A stretch of DNA of 64,000 nucleotides, from assembly GCA_963855995.1 (NCBI GenBank), contig OY979718.1, positions 30,289,282 to 30,353,281 of the forward strand, written 5' to 3'. The position numbers and the translations under genes were made by a program. This DNA comes from Muricea muricata (taxonomy: Eukaryota > Cnidaria > Anthozoa > Malacalcyonacea > Plexauridae). This document shows positions 21,095 through 36,041 of this stretch, in pieces. The notes beneath the pieces were generated by a model that saw only the letters and a list, made by a program, of their open reading frames with translations, was not told the DNA's origin and did no database searches. Position 1 is the first letter of the stretch. Each line of letters starts with the position of its first letter.

Positions 21095-22677
21095 ATTGCA
21101 GTACGTTATTGCGCTCAACTCGTTCACTTTAGCACTGAAAACATCATTTTAAGCTCTAAAACGTCATCCTGATCGATTTAAAACAGCAATATTTAGTTGG
21201 TGATTTGAGCATGTTTTTACGTTCAAATCGCTTTTAGAGCGCTTAAAACGCGATTTTCATGGTTCTAAGATCGTTTCTTTTCTGCTTACAAGAAAGTTAT
21301 AGGTTTCTCATTTCAACATGTCAATTCGCTCATCCCGATGGTTTGAGCGTCGAAAACCTGATTCCGGCCTTGCTAAGTTCTGCAATTTCCATTTAGAAGG
21401 TCTCTTTTAGGTCCGTGATTGCAGTACATCATTTCGCTCAACTCGTTCACTTTAGCACTGAAAACATCATTTTAAGCTTTAAAACGTCACCTTGATCGAC
21501 ATAAAACGGCGATTTTAAGTTGGTGATTTGAGCATGTTTTAACGCTCAAATCGCTTCTAGAAGACTAAAAACGATATTTTGATGGTTCTAAGATCGTTTC
21601 TTTTCAGTTTACAAGAGAGTTATAGGTTTCTCATGTCAACGGGTTACTTCGCTCATCTCGATAGTTTGACCGCCGAAAACATGATTCCCGACTTGCTAAG
21701 TTCTGCAATTTCCATTTATTAGGTCTCTTTTAGGTCCGTGAATGCAGTACATCATTGCACTCAACTCGTTCACTTTAGCACTGAAAACATCATTTTAGGC
21801 TTTAAAACGTCACCCTGATCGATTTAAAACAGCAACTTTTAGTTGGCGATTTGAGCATGTTTTTACGTTCAAATCGCTTCTAGAACGCTTAAAACGCGAT
21901 TTTGAGTGTTCTAAGATCGTTTCTTTTCAGTGTACAAGCAAGTTATAGGTTTCTCATTTCAACATGTCATTTCGCTCATCCCGTTGGTTTGAGGACCGAA
22001 AACCTGATTCCCGACTTGCTAAGTTCTGGAATTTCCATTTAGAAGGTCTCTTTTAGGTCCATGATTGCGGTACATCATTGCGCTCAACTCGTTCACTTTA
22101 GCACTGAAAACATCAATTTAAAATCTAAAACGTCACCCTGATGGATTTAAAACGGCGATTTTAAGTTGGTGATTTGAGCATGTTTTTACGCTCAAATCGC
22201 TTCTAGAACACTTAAAACGCAATTTTGCTGGTTCTAAGATCGTTTCTTTTCAGTTTACAAGAGAGTTATAGGTTTCTCTTGTCAACGGGTTACTTCGCTC
22301 ATCTCGATAGTTTGAGCGCCGAAAACCTGATTCCCGACTTCCAAAGTTCTGCAATTTCCATCTATTAGGTCTCACTTAGGTCCGTGATTGCAGTACATTA
22401 TTGCGCTCAACTCGTTCACTTTAGCACTGAAAACATCATTTTAAGCTCTAAAACGTCACCCTGATCGATTTAAAACAGCAATTTTTCGTTGGCGATTTGA
22501 GCATGTTTTTACGTTCAAATCGCTTCTAGAACGCTTAAAACGCGATTTTGATGGTTCTAAGACAGTTTCTTTTCTGCTTACAAGAAAATTATAGGTTTCT
22601 CATTTCAACATGTCATTTCGCTCATCCCGATGGTTTGAGCGTCGAAAACCTGATTCCGGCCTTGCTAAGTTGTGCTA

Positions 22678-24778
22678 TTTCCATTTAGAAGGTCTCTTTT
22701 AGGTCCGTGATTGCAGTACATCATTTCGCTCAACTCGTTCACTTTAGCACTGAAAACATCATTTTAAGCTTTAAAACGTCACCTTGATCGACATAAAACG
22801 GCGATTTTAAGTTGGTGATTTGAGCATGTTTTAACGCTCAAAAAGCTTCTAGAACACTTAAAACGCAATTTTGATGGTTCTAAGATCGTTGCTGTTCAGT
22901 TTACTAGAAAGTTATAGGTTTCTTATGTCAACGGGTTACTTCGCTCATCTCGATAGTTTGAGCGCCGAAAACATGATTCCCGACTTGCTAAGTTCTGCAA
23001 TTTCGATTTATTTGGTCTCTTTTAGGTCCGTCATTGCAGTACATTATTGCGCTGAACTCGTTCACTTTAGCACTGAAAACATCATTTTAAGCTCTAAAAC
23101 GTCACCCTGAGCGATTTAAAACAGCAATTTTTAGTTGGTGATTTGAGCATGTTTTCACGCTCAAATCGTTCTAGAACAGGTAAAACGCAATTTTGATGGT
23201 TCTAAGATCGTTTCTTTTCAGTTTACAAAAGAGTTATAGGTTTCTCATGTCAACGGGTTACTTCGCTCATCTCGATAGTTTGAGCGCCGAAAACATGATT
23301 CCCGACTTGCTAAGTTCTGCAATTTCCATTTATTAGGTCTCTTTTAGGTCCGTGAATGCAGTACATCATTGCGCTCAACTCGTTCACTTTAGCACAGAAA
23401 ACATCATTTTAAGCTTTAAAACGTCACCCTGATTGATTTAAAACGGCAACTTTTAGTTGGTGATTTGAGCATATTTTTACGTTCAAATCGCTTCTAGAAC
23501 GCTTAAAAGGTGATTTTGATGGTTTTAAGATCGTTTCTTTTCTGCTTACAAGAAAGTTATAGGTTTCTCATTTCAACATGTCAATTCGCTTATCCCGATG
23601 GTTTGAGCGTCGAAAACCTGATTCCGGCCTTGCGAAGTTGTGCAATTTCCATTTAGAAGGTCTCTTTTAGGTCCGTGATTGCAGTACATCATTTCGCTCA
23701 ACTCGTTCACTTTAGCACTGAAAACATCATTTTAAGCTTTAAAACGTCACCTTGATCGACATAAAACGGCGATTTTAAGTTGGTGATTTGAGCATGTTTT
23801 AACGCTCAAAAAGCTTCTAGAACACTTAAAACGCAATTTTGATGGTTCTAAAATCGTTGCTGTTCAGTTTACTAGAAAGTTATAGGTTTCTTATGTCAAC
23901 GGGTTACTTCGCTCATCTCGATAGTTTGAGCGCCGAAAACATGATTCCCGACTTGCTAAGTTCTGCAATTTCGATTTATTTGGTCTCTTTTAGGTCCGTC
24001 ATTGCAGTACATTATTGCGCTGAACTCGTTCACTTTAGCACTGAAAACATCATTTTAAGCTCTAAAACGTCACCCTGAGCGATTTAAAACAGCAATTTTT
24101 AGTTGGTGATTTGAGCATGTTTTCACGCTCAAATCGTTCTAGAACAGGTAAAACGCAATTTTGATGGTTCTAAGATCGTTTCTTTTCAGTTTACAAAAGA
24201 GTTATAGGTTTCTCATGTCAACGGGTTACTTCGCTCATCTCGATAGTTTTAGCGCCGAAAACATGATTCCCGACTTGCTAAGTTCTGCAATTTCCATTTA
24301 TTAGGTCTCTTTTAGGTCCGTGAATGCAGTACATCATTGCGCTCAACTCGTTCACTTTAGCACAGAAAACATCATTTTAAGCTTTAAAACGTCACCCTGA
24401 TTGATTTAAAACGGCAACTTTTAGTTGGTGATTTGAGCATATTTTTACGTTCAAATCGCTTCTAGAACGCTTAAAAGGTGATTTTGATGGTTTTAAGATC
24501 GTTTCTTTTCTGCTTACAAGAAAGTTATAGGTTTCTCATTTCAACATGTCAATTCGCTTATCCCGATGGTTTGAGCGTCGAAAACCTGATTCCGGCCTTG
24601 CGAAGTTGTGCAATTTCCATTTAGAAGGTCTCTTTTAGGTCCGTGATTGCAGTACATCATTTCGCTCAACTCGTTCACTTTAGCACTGAAAACATCATTT
24701 TAAGCTTTAAAACGTCACCTTGATCGACATAAAACGGCGATTTTAAGTTGGTGATTTGAGCATGTTTTAACGCTCAAA
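22678..24778 (+). repeat. Tandem 3-monomer higher-order repeat, 968-bp period
   Basis: Sequences 968 apart match, including the CGCTCAAAAAGCTTCTAG variant and TTTCGATTTATTTGGTC at about 22,831/23,799 and 23,003/23,971. It ends where CAAATCGC replaces CAAAAAGC at 24,779. Confidence 0.85.
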
Positions 24779-25506
24779 TCGCTTCTAGAAGACTAAAAAC
24801 GATATTTTGATGGTTCTAAGATCGTTTCTTTTCAGTTTACAAGAGAGTTATAGGTTTCTCATGTCAACGGGTTACTTCGCTCATCTCGATAGTTTGAGCG
24901 CCGAAAACCTGATTCCCGACTTCCAAAGTTCTGCAATTTCCATCTATTAGGTCTCACTTAGGTCCGTGATTGCAGTACATTATTGCGCTCAACTCGTTCA
25001 CTTTAGCACTGAAAACATCATTTTAAGCTCTAAAACGTCACCCTGATCGATTTAAAACAGCAATTTTTCGTTGGCGATTTGAGCATGTTTTTACGTTCAA
25101 ATCGCTTCTAGAACGCTTAAAACGCGATTTTGATGGTTCTAAGACAGTTTCTTTTCTGCTTACAAGAAAATTATAGGTTTCTCATTTCAACATGTCATTT
25201 CGCTCATCCCGATGGTTTGAGCGTCGAAAACCTGATTCCGGCCTTGCTAAGTTGTGCTATTTCCATTTAGAAGGTCTCTTTTAGGTCCGTGATTGCAGTA
25301 CATCATTTCGCTCAACTCGTTCACTTTAGCACTGAAAACATCATTTTAAGCTTTAAAACGTCACCTTGATCGACATAAAACGGCGATTTTAAGTTGGTGA
25401 TTTGAGCATGTTTTAACGCTCAAAAAGCTTCTAGAACACTTAAAACGCAATTTTGATGGTTCTAAGATCGTTGCTGTTCAGTTTACTAGAAAGTTATAGG
25501 TTTCTT
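23247..25506 (+). repeat. 7-monomer higher-order repeat, copy 1 (2,260 bp)
   Basis: This matches 25,507-27,765 at a 2,260 offset. Shared marks include TTTTAAGATCG, TATCCCGATGG, GCGAAGTTGTGC and AGACAGTTTC. It overlaps the end of the 968-bp series, so this duplication happened after, and included part of, the 3-monomer expansion. Confidence 0.82.
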
Positions 25507-27765
25507 ATGTCAACGGGTTACTTCGCTCATCTCGATAGTTTGAGCGCCGAAAACATGATTCCCGACTTGCTAAGTTCTGCAATTTCCATTTATTAAGTCT
25601 CTTTTAGGTCCGTGAATGCAGTACATCATTGCGCTCAACTCGTTCACTTTAGCACAGAAAACATCATTTTAAGCTTTAAAACGTCACCCTGATTGATTTA
25701 AAACGGCAACTTTTAGTTGGTGATTTGAGCATATTTTTACGTTCAAATCGCTTCTAGAACGCTTAAAAGGTGATTTTGATGGTTTTAAGATCGTTTCTTT
25801 TCTGCTTACAAGAAAGTTATAGGTTTCTCATTTCAACATGTCAATTCGCTTATCCCGATGGTTTGAGCGTCGAAAACCTGATTCCGGCCTTGCGAAGTTG
25901 TGCAATTTCCATTTAGAAGGTCTCTTTTAGGTCCGTGATTGCAGTACATCATTTCGCTCAACTCGTTCACTTTAGCACTGAAAACATCATTTTAAGCTTT
26001 AAAACGTCACCTTGATCGACATAAAACGGCGATTTTAAGTTGGTGATTTGAGCATGTTTTAACGCTCAAAAAGCTTCTAGAACACTTAAAACGCAATTTT
26101 GATGGTTCTAAAATCGTTGCTGTTCAGTTCACTAGAAAGTTATAGGTTTCTTATGTCAACGGGTTACTTCGCTCATCTCGATAGTTTGAGCGCCGAAAAC
26201 ATGATTCCCGACTTGCTAAGTTCTGCAATTTCGATTTATTGGGTCTCTTTTAGGTCCGTCATTGCAGTACATTATTGCGCTGAACTCGTTCACTTTAGCA
26301 CTGAAAAGATCATTTTAAGCTCTAAAACGTCACCCTGAGCGATTTAAAACAGCAATTTTTAGTTGATGATTTGAGCATGTTTTCACGCTCAAATCGTTCT
26401 AGAACAGGTAAAACGCAATTTTGATGGTTCTAAGATCGTTTCTTTTCAGTTTACAAAAGAGTTATAGGTTTCTCATGTCAACGGGTTACTTCGCTCATCT
26501 CGATAGTTTTAGCGCCGAAAACATGATTCCCGACTTGCTAAGTTCTGCAATTTCCATTTATTAGGTCTCTTTTAGGTCCGTGAATGCAGTACATCATTGC
26601 GCTCAACTCGTTCACTTTAGCACAGAAAACATCATTTTAAGCTTTAAAACGTCACCCTGATTGATTTAAAACGGCAACTTTTAGTTGGTGATTTGAGCAT
26701 ATTTTTACGTTCAAATCGCTTCTAGAACGCTTAAAAGGTGATTTTGATGGTTTTAAGATCGTTTCTTTTCTGCTTACAAGAAAGTTATAGGTTTCTCATT
26801 TCAACATGTCAATTCGCTTATCCCGATGGTTTGAGCGTCGAAAACCTGATTCCGGCCTTGCGAAGTTGTGCAATTTCCATTTAGAAGGTCTCTTTTAGGT
26901 CCGTGATTGCAGTACATCATTTCGCTCAACTCGTTCACTTTAGCACTGAAAACATCATTTTAAGCTTTAAAACGTCACCTTGATCGACATAAAACGGCGA
27001 TTTTAAGTTGGTGATTTGAGCATGTTTTAACGCTCAAATCGCTTCTAGAAGACTAAAAACGATATTTTGATGGTTCTAAGATCGTTTCTTTTCAGTTTAC
27101 AAGAGAGTTATAGGTTTCTCATGTCAACGGGTTACTTCGCTCATCTCGATAGTTTGAGCGCCGAAAACCTGATTCCCGACTTCCAAAGTTCTGCAATTTC
27201 CATCTATTAGGTCTCACTTAGGTCCGTGATTGCAGTACATTATTGCGCTCAACTCGTTCACTTTAGCACTGAAAACATCATTTTAAGCTCTAAAACGTCC
27301 CCTGATCGATTTAAAACAGCAATTTTTCGTGGGCGATTTGAGCATGTTTTTACGTTCAAATCGCTTCTAGAACGCTTAAAACGCGATTTTGATGGTTCTA
27401 AGACAGTTTCTTTTCTGCTTACAAGAAAATTATAGGTTTCTCATTTCAACATGTCATTTCGCTCATCCCGATGGTTTGAGCGTCGAAAACCTGATTCCGG
27501 CCTTGCTAAGTTGTGCTATTTCCATTTAGAAGGTCTCTTTTAGGTCCGTGATTGCAGTACATCATTTCGCTCAACTCGTTCACTTTAGCACTGAAAACAT
27601 CATTTTAAGCTTTAAAACGTCACCTTGATCGACATAAAACGGCGATTTTAAGTTGGTGATTTGAGCATGTTTTAACGCTCAAAAAGCTTCTAGAACACTT
27701 AAAACGCAATTTTGATGGTTCTAAGATCGTTGCTGTTCAGTTTACTAGAAAGTTATAGGTTTCTC
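25507..27765 (+). repeat. 7-monomer higher-order repeat, copy 2 (2,259 bp)
   Basis: A second copy of 23,247-25,506. It is one base shorter because of a deletion near 27,299 (AACGTCCCCTG in place of AACGTCACCCTG). The monomer at about 25,480-25,620 is a hybrid of two subtypes and marks the junction. Confidence 0.82.
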
Positions 27766-28802
27766 TTGTCAACGGGTTACTTCGCTCATCTCGATAGTTT
27801 GAGCGCCGAAAACCTGATTCCCGACTTCCAAAGTTCTGCAATTTCCATCTATTAGGTCTCACTTAGGTCCGTGATTGCAGTACATTATTGCGCTCAACTC
27901 GTTCACTTTAGCACTGAAAACATCATTTTAAGCTCTAAAACGTCACCCTGATCGATTTAAAACAGCAATTTTTCGTTGGCGATTTGAGCATGTTTTTACG
28001 TTCAAATCGCTTCTAGAACGCTTAAAACGCGATTTTGATGGTTCTAAGATCGTTTCTTTTCTGCTTACAAGAAAGTTATAGGTTTCTCATTTCAACATGT
28101 CTTTTCGCTCATCCCGATGGTTTGAGCGTCGAAAACCTAATTCCGGCCTTGCTAAGTTCTGCAATTTCCATTTAGAAGGTCTCTTTTGGGTCCGTGATTG
28201 CAGTACATCATTTCGCTCAACTCGTTTACTTTAGCACTGAAAACATCATTTTAAGCTTTAAAACGTCACCTTGACCGACATAAAACGGCGATTTTAAGTT
28301 GGTGATTTGAGCATGTTTTAACGCTCAAATCGCATCTAGAAGACTAAAAACGCAATTTTGATGGTTCTAAGATCGTTTCTTTTATGTTTACAAAAGAGTT
28401 ATAGGTTTCTCATGTCAACGGGTTACTTCGCTCATCTCGATAGTTTGAGCGCCGAAAACATGATTCCCGACTTGCTAAGTTCTGCAATTTCCATTTATTA
28501 GGTCTCTTTTAGGTCCGTGAATGCAGTACATCATTGCGCTCAACTCGTTCACTTTAGCACAGAAAACATCATTTTAAGCTTTAAAACGTCACCCTGATTG
28601 ATTTAAAACGGCAACTTTTAGTTGGTGATTTGAGCATATTTTTACGTTCAAATCGCTTCTAGAACGCTTAAAAGGTGATTTTGATGGTGTTAAGAACGTT
28701 TCTTTTCTGCTTACAAGAAAGTTATAGGTTTCTCATTTCAACATGTCAATTCGCTCATCCCGATGGTTTGAGCGTCGAAAACCTGATTCCGGCCTTGCTA
28801 AG

Positions 28803-31283
28803 TTGTGCAATTTCCATTTAGAAGGTCTCTTTTAGGTCCGTGATTGCAGTACATCATTTCGCTCAACTCGTTCACTTTAGCACTGAAAACATCATTTTAA
28901 GCTTTAAAACGTCACCTTGATCGACATAAAACGGCGATTTTAAGTTGGTGATTTGAGCATGTTTTAACGCTCAAAAAGCTTCTAGAACACTTAAAACGCA
29001 ATTTTGATGGTTCTAAAATCGTTGCTGTTCAGTTTACTAGAAAGTTATAGGTTTCTTATGTCAACGGGTTACTTCGCTCATCTCGATAGTTTGAGCGCCG
29101 AAAACATGATTCCCGACTTGCTAAGTTCTGCAATTTCGATTTATTTGGTCTCTTTTAGGTCCGTCATTGCAGTACATTATTGCGCTGAACTCGTTCACTT
29201 TAGCACTGAAAACATCATTTTAAGCTCTAAAACGTCACCCTGAGCGATTTAAAACAGCAATTTTTAGTTGGTGATTTGAGCATGTTTTCACGCTCAAATC
29301 GTTCTAGAACAGGTAAAACGCAATTTTGATGGTTCTAAGATCGTTTCTTTTCAGTTTACAAAAGAGTTATAGGTTTCTCATGTCAACGGGTTACTTCGCT
29401 CATCTCGATAGTTTGAGCGCCGAAAATATGATTCCCGACTTGCTAAGTTCTGCAATTTCCATTTATTAGGTCTCTTTTAGGTCCGTGAATGCAGTACATC
29501 ATTGCGCTCAACTCGTTCACTTTAGCACAGAAAACATCATTTTAAGCTTTAAAACGTCACCCTGATTGATTTAAAACGGCAACTTTTAGTTGGTGATTTG
29601 AGCATATTTTTACGTTCAAATCGCTTCTAGAACGCTTAAAAGGTGATTTTGATGGTTTTAAGATCGTTTCTTTTCTGCTTACAAGAAAGTTATAGGTTTC
29701 TCATTTCAACATGTCAATTCGCTTATCCCGATGGTTTGAGCGTCGAAAACCTGATTCCGGCCTTGCGAAGTTGTGCAATTTCCATTTAGAAGGTCTCTTT
29801 TAGGTCCGTGATTGCAGTACATCATTTCGCTCAACTCGTTCACTTTAGCACTGAAAACATCATTTTAAGCTTTAAAACGTCACCTTGATCGACATAAAAC
29901 GGCGATTTTAAGTTGGTGATTTGAGCATGTTTTAACGCTCAAAAAGCTTCTAGAACACTTAAAACGCAATTTTGATGGTTCTAAGATCGTTGCTGTTCAG
30001 TTTACTAGAAAGTTATAGGTTTCTTATGTCAACCTGTTACTTCGCTCATCTCGATAGTTTGAGCGCCGAAAACATGATTCCCGACTTGCTAAGTTCTGCA
30101 ATTTCGATTTATTGGGTCTCTTTTAGGTCCGTCATTGCAGTACATTATTGCGCTCAACTCGTTCACTTTAGCACTGAAAACATCATTTTAAGCTCTAAAA
30201 CGTCACCCTGAGCGATTTAAAACAGCAATTTTTAGTTGGTGATTTGAGCATGTTTTCACGCTCAAATCGTTCTAGAACAGGTAAAACGCAATTTTGATGG
30301 TTCTAAGATCGTTTCTTTTCAGTTTACAAAAGAGTTATAGGTTTCTCATGTCAACGGGTTACTTCGCTCATCTCGATAGTTTGAGCGCCGAAAATATGAT
30401 TCCCGACTTGCTAAGTTCTGCAATTTCCATTTATTAGGTCTCTTTTAGGTCCGTGAATGCAGTACATCATTGCGCTCAACTCGTTCACTTTAGCACAGAA
30501 AACATCATTTTAAGCTTGAAAACGTCACCCTGATTGATTTAAAACGGCAACTTTTAGTTGGTGATTTGAGCATATTTTTACGTTCAAATCGCTTCTAGAA
30601 CGCTTAAAAGGTGATTTTGATGGTTTTAAGATCGTTTCTTTTCTGCTTACAAGAAAGTTATAGGTTTCTCATTTCAACATGTCAATTCGCTTATCCCGAT
30701 GGTTTGAGCGTCGAAAACCTGATTCCGGCCTTGCGAAGTTGTGCAATTTCCATTTAGAAGGTCTCTTTTAGGTCCGTGATTGCAGTACATCATTTCGCTC
30801 AACTCGTTCACTTTAGCACTGAAAACATCATTTTAAGCTTTAAAACGTCACCTTGATCGACATAAAACGGCGATTTTAAGTTGGTGATTTGAGCATGTTT
30901 TAACGCTCAAAAAGCTTCTAGAACACTTAAAACGCAATTTTGATGGTTCTAAGATCGTTGCTGTTCAGTTTACTAGAAAGTTATAGGTTTCTTATGTCAA
31001 CCTGTTACTTCGCTCATCTCGATAGTTTGAGCGCCGAAAACATGATTCCCGACTTGCTAAGTTCTGCAATTTCGATTTATTGGGTCTCTTTTAGGTCCGT
31101 CATTGCAGTACATTATTGCGCTCAACTCGTTCACTTTAGCACTGAAAACATCATTTTAAGCTCTAAAACGTCACCCTGAGCGATTTAAAACAGCAATTTT
31201 TAGTTGGTGATTTGAGCATGTTTTCACGCTCAAATCGTTCTAGAACAGGTAAAACGCAATTTTGATGGTTCTAAGATCGTTTC
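28803..31283 (+). repeat. Second block of the 968-bp 3-monomer repeat, ~2.5 copies
   Basis: The same three-monomer motif as 22,678-24,778. The GTTGCTGTTCAG monomer appears at about 29,030, 29,998 and 30,966. The last two share TGTCAACCTGTTAC, not seen elsewhere, so the newest duplication is between them. It ends where TTTCTGTTAAG replaces TTTCTTTTCAG. Confidence 0.85.
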
Positions 31284-32164
31284 TGTTAAGTTTACTAGAG
31301 AGTTTTCGGTTTCTCATGTCAACGGGTTACTTCGCTCATCTCGATAGTTTGAGCGCCGAAAACATGATTCCCGACTTGCTAAGTTCTGCAATTTCCATTT
31401 ATTGTGTCTCTTTTAGGTCCGTCATTGCAGTACGTTATTGCGCTCAACTCGTTCACTTTAGCACTGAAAACATCATTTTAAGCTCTAAAACGTCACCCTG
31501 ATCGATTTAAAACAGCAATATTTAGTTGGTGATTTGAGGATGTTTTTACGTTCAAATCGCTTTTAGAGCGCTTAAAACGCGATTTTGATGGTTCTAAGAT
31601 CGTTTCTTTTCTGCTTACAAGAAAGTTATAGGTTTCTCATTTCAACATGTCAATTCGCTCATCCCGATGGTTTGAGCGTCGAAAACCTGATTCCGGCCTT
31701 GCTAAGTTCTGCAATTTCCATTTAGAAGGTCTCTTTTAGGTCCGTGATTGCAGTACATCATTTCGCTCAACTCGTTCACTTTAGCACTGAAAACATCATT
31801 TTAAGCTTTAAAACGTCACCTTGATCGACATAAAACGGCGATTTTAAGTTGGTGATTTGAGCATGTTTTAACGCTCAAATCGCTTCTAGAAGACTAAAAA
31901 CGATATTTTGATGGTTCTGAGATCGTTTCTTTTCAGTTTACAAGAGAGTTATAGGTTTCTCATGTCAACGGGTTACTTCGCTCATCTCGATACTTTGAGC
32001 GCCGAAAACATGATTCCCGACTTGCTAAGTTCTGCAATTTCCATTTATTAGGTCTCTTTTAGGTCCGTGAATGCAGTACATCATTGCACTCAACTCGTTC
32101 ACTTTAGCACTGAAAACTTCATTTTAGGCTTTAAAACGTCACCCTGATCGATTTAAAACAGCAA

Positions 32165-35100
32165 CTTTTAGTTGGTGATTTGAGCATGTTTTTACGTTCA
32201 AATCGCTTCTAGAACGCTTAAAACGCGTTTTTGAGTGTTCTAAGATCGTTTCTTTTCAGTGTACAAGCAAGTTATAGGTTTCTCATTTCAACATGTCATT
32301 TCGCTCCTCCCGTTGGTTTGAGGACCGAAAACCTGATTCCCGACTTGCTAAGTTCTGCAATTTCCATTTAGAAGGTCTCTTTTAGGTCCATGATTGCGGT
32401 ACATCATTGCGCTCAACTCGTTCACTTTAGCACTGAAAACATCAATTTAAGCTCTAAAACGTCACCCTGATGGATTTAAAACGGCGATTTTAAGTTGGTG
32501 ATTTGAGCATGTTTTTACGCTCAAATCATTTCTAGAACACTTAAAACGCAATTTTGCTGGTTCTAAGATCGTTTCTTTTCAGTTTACAAGAGAGTTATAG
32601 GTTTCTCTTGTCAACGGGTTACTTCGCTCATCTCGATAGTTTGAGCGCCGAAAACCTGATTCCCGACTTCCAAAGTTCTGCAATTTCCATCTATTAGGTC
32701 TCACTTAGGTCCGTGATTGCAGTACATTATTGCGCTCAACTCGTTCACTTTAGCACTGAAAACATCATTTTAAGCTCTAAAACGTCACCCTGATCGATTT
32801 AAAACCGCAATTTTTCGTTGGCGATTTGAGCATGTTTTTACGTTCAAATCGCTTCTAGAACGCTTAAAACGCGATTTTGATGGTTCTAAGATCGTTTCTT
32901 TTCTGCTTACAAAAAAGTTATAGGTTTCTCATTTCAACATGTCAATTCGCTCATCCCGATGGTTTGAGCGTCGAAAACCTGATTCCGGCCTTGCTAAAAT
33001 CTGCAATTTCCATTTAGAAGGTCTCTTTTAGGTCCGTGATTGCAGTACATCATTTCGCTCAACTCGTTCACTTTAGCACTGAAAACATCATTTTAAGCTT
33101 TAAAACGTCACCTTGATCGACATAAAACGGCGATTTTAAGTTGGTGATTTGAGCATGTTTTAACGCTCAAATCGCTTCTAGAAGACTAAAAACGATATTT
33201 TGATGGTTCTGAGATCGTTTCTTTTCAGTTTACAAGAGAGTTATAGGTTTCTCATGTCAACGGGTTACTTCGCTCATCTCGATAGTTTGAGCGCCGAAAA
33301 CATGATTCCCGACTTGCTAAGTTCTGCAATTTCCATTTATTAGGTCTCTTTTAGGTCCGTGAATGCAGTACATCATTGCACTCAACTCGTTCACTTTAGC
33401 ACTGAAAACATCATTTTAGGCTTTAAAACGTCACCCTGATCGATTTAAAACAGCAACTTTTAGTTGGTGATTTGAGCATGTTTTTACGTTCAAATCGCTT
33501 CTAGAACGCTTAAAACGCGTTTTTGAGTGTTCTAAGATCGTTTCTTTTCAGTGTACAAGCAAGTTATAGGTTTCTCATTTCAACATGTCATTTCGCTCAT
33601 CCCGTTGGTTTGAGGACCGAAAACCTGATTCCCGACTTGCTAAGTTCTGCAATTTCCATTTAGAAGGTCTCTTTTAGGTCCATGATTGCGGTACATCATT
33701 GCGCTCAACTCGTTCACTTTAGCACTGAAAACATCAATTTAAGCTCTAAAACGTCACCCTGATGGATTTAAAATGGCGATTTTAAGTTGGTGATTTGAGC
33801 ATGTTTTTACGCTCAAATCATTTCTAGAACACTTAAAACGCAATTTTGCTGGTTCTAAGATCGTTTCTTTTCAGTTTACAAGAGAGTTATAGGTTTCTCT
33901 TGTCAACGGGTTACTTCGCTCATCTCGATAGTTTGAGCTCCGAAAACCTGATTCCCGACTTCCAAAGTTCTGCAATTTCCATCTATTAGGTCTCACTTAG
34001 GTCCGTGATTGCAGTACATTATTGCGCTCAACTCGTTCACTTTAGCACTGAAAACATCATTTTAAGCTCTAAAACGTCACCCTGATCGATTTAAAACCGC
34101 AATTTTTCGTTGGCGATTTGAGCATGTTTTTACGTTCAAATCGCTTCTAGAACGCTTAAAAGGTGATTTAGATGGTTTTAAGATCGTTTCTTTTCTGCTT
34201 ACAAGAAAGTTATAGGTTTCTCATTTCAACATGTCATTTCGCTCATCCCGATGGTTTGAGCGTCGAAAACATAATTCCGGCCTTGCTAAGTTCTGCAATT
34301 TCCATTTAGAAGGTCTCTTTTGGGTCCGTGATTGCAGTACATCATTTCGCTCAACTCGTTTACTTTAGCACTGAAAACATCATTTTAAGCTTTAAAACGT
34401 CACCTTGACCGACATAAAACGGCGATTTTAAGTTGGTGATTTGAGCATGTTTTAACGCTCAAATCGCATCTAGAAGACTAAAAACGCAATTTTGATGGTT
34501 CTAAGATCGTTTCTTTTCAGTTTACAAAAGAGTTATAGGTTTCTCATGTCAACGGGTTACTTCGCTCATCTCGATAGTTTGAGCGCCGAAAACATGATTC
34601 CCGACTTGCTAAGTTCTGCAATTTCCATTTATTAGGTCTCTTTTAGGTCCGTGAATGCAGTACATCATTGCGCTCAACTCGTTCACTTTAGCACAGAAAA
34701 CATCATTTTGAGCTTTAAAACGTCACCCTGATTGATTTAAAACGGCAACTTTTAGTTGGTGATTTGAGCATATTTTTACGTTCAAATCGCTTCTAGAACG
34801 CTTAAAAGGTGATTTTGATGGTTTTAAGATCGTTTCTTTTCTGCTTACAAGAAAGTTATAGGTTTCTCATTTCAACATGTCATTTCGCTCATCCCGATGG
34901 TTTGAGCGTCGAAAACCTGATTCCGGCCTTGCTAAGTTCTGCAATTTCCATTTAGAAGGTCTCTTTTAGGTCCGTGATTGCAGTACATCATTTCGCTCAA
35001 CTCGTTCACTTTAGCACTGAAAACATCATTTTAAACTCAAAAACGTCACCCTGATCGATTTAAAAACGGCGATTTTAAGTGTGTGATTTGAGCATGTTTT

Positions 35101-36041
35101 CACGCTCAAATCGTTCTAGAACGGGTAAAACGCAATTTTTTGAGGGTTCTAAGATCGTTTCTGTTCAGTTTACTAGAGAGTTATAGGTTTCTCATGTCAA
35201 CGGGTTACTTCGCTCATCTCGATAGTTTGAGCGCCGAAAACATGATTCCCGACTTGCTAAGTTCTGCAATTTCCATTTAGAAGGTCTCTTTTAGGTCCGT
35301 GAATGCAGTACATCATTGCGCTCAACTCGTTCACTTTAGCACAGAAAACATCATTTTAAGCTTTGAAACGTCACCCTGATTGATTTAAAACGGCAACTTT
35401 TAGTTGGGGATTTGAGCATATTTTTACGTTCAAATCGCTTCTAGAACGCTTAAAAGGTGATTTTGATGGTTCTAAGATCGTTTCTTTTTCGCTTACAAGA
35501 AAGTTATAGGTTTCTCATTTCAACATGTCATTTCGCTCATCCCGATGGTTTGAGCGTCGAGAACCTGATTCCGGCCTTGCTAAGTTCTGCAATTTCCATT
35601 TAGAAGGTCTCTTTTAGGTCCGTGATTGCAGTACATCATTTCGCTCAACTCGTTCACTTTAGCACTGAAAACATCATTTTAAACTCAAAAACGTCACCCT
35701 GATCGATTTAAAACGGCGATTTTTAGTTGGTGATTTGAGCATGTTTTCACGCTCAAATCGTTCTAGAACAGGTAAAACGCAATTTTGATGGTTCTAAGAT
35801 CGTTTCTGTTAAGTTTACTAGAGAGTTTTCGGTTTCTCATGTCAACGGGTTACTTCGCTCATCTCGATAGTTTGAGCGCCGAAAACATAATTCCCGACTT
35901 GCTAAGTTCTGCAATTTCCATTTATTGTGTCTCTTTTAGGTCCGTCATTGCAGTACGTTATTGCGCTCAACTCGTTCACTTTAGGACTGAAAACATCATT
36001 TTAAGCTCTAAAACGTCACCCTGATCGATTTAAAACAGCAA
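32165..36041 (+). repeat. 12-monomer higher-order repeat, copy 1 (3,877 bp)
   Basis: This is followed by copy 2 at a 3,877 offset. Each copy contains the GCGTTTTTGAGTGTTC monomer twice, 1,292 bases (four monomers) apart, so a four-monomer duplication preceded the twelve-monomer one. Private changes include CTCCTCCCG near 32,306 and AAAATGGCG near 33,774. Confidence 0.9.
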
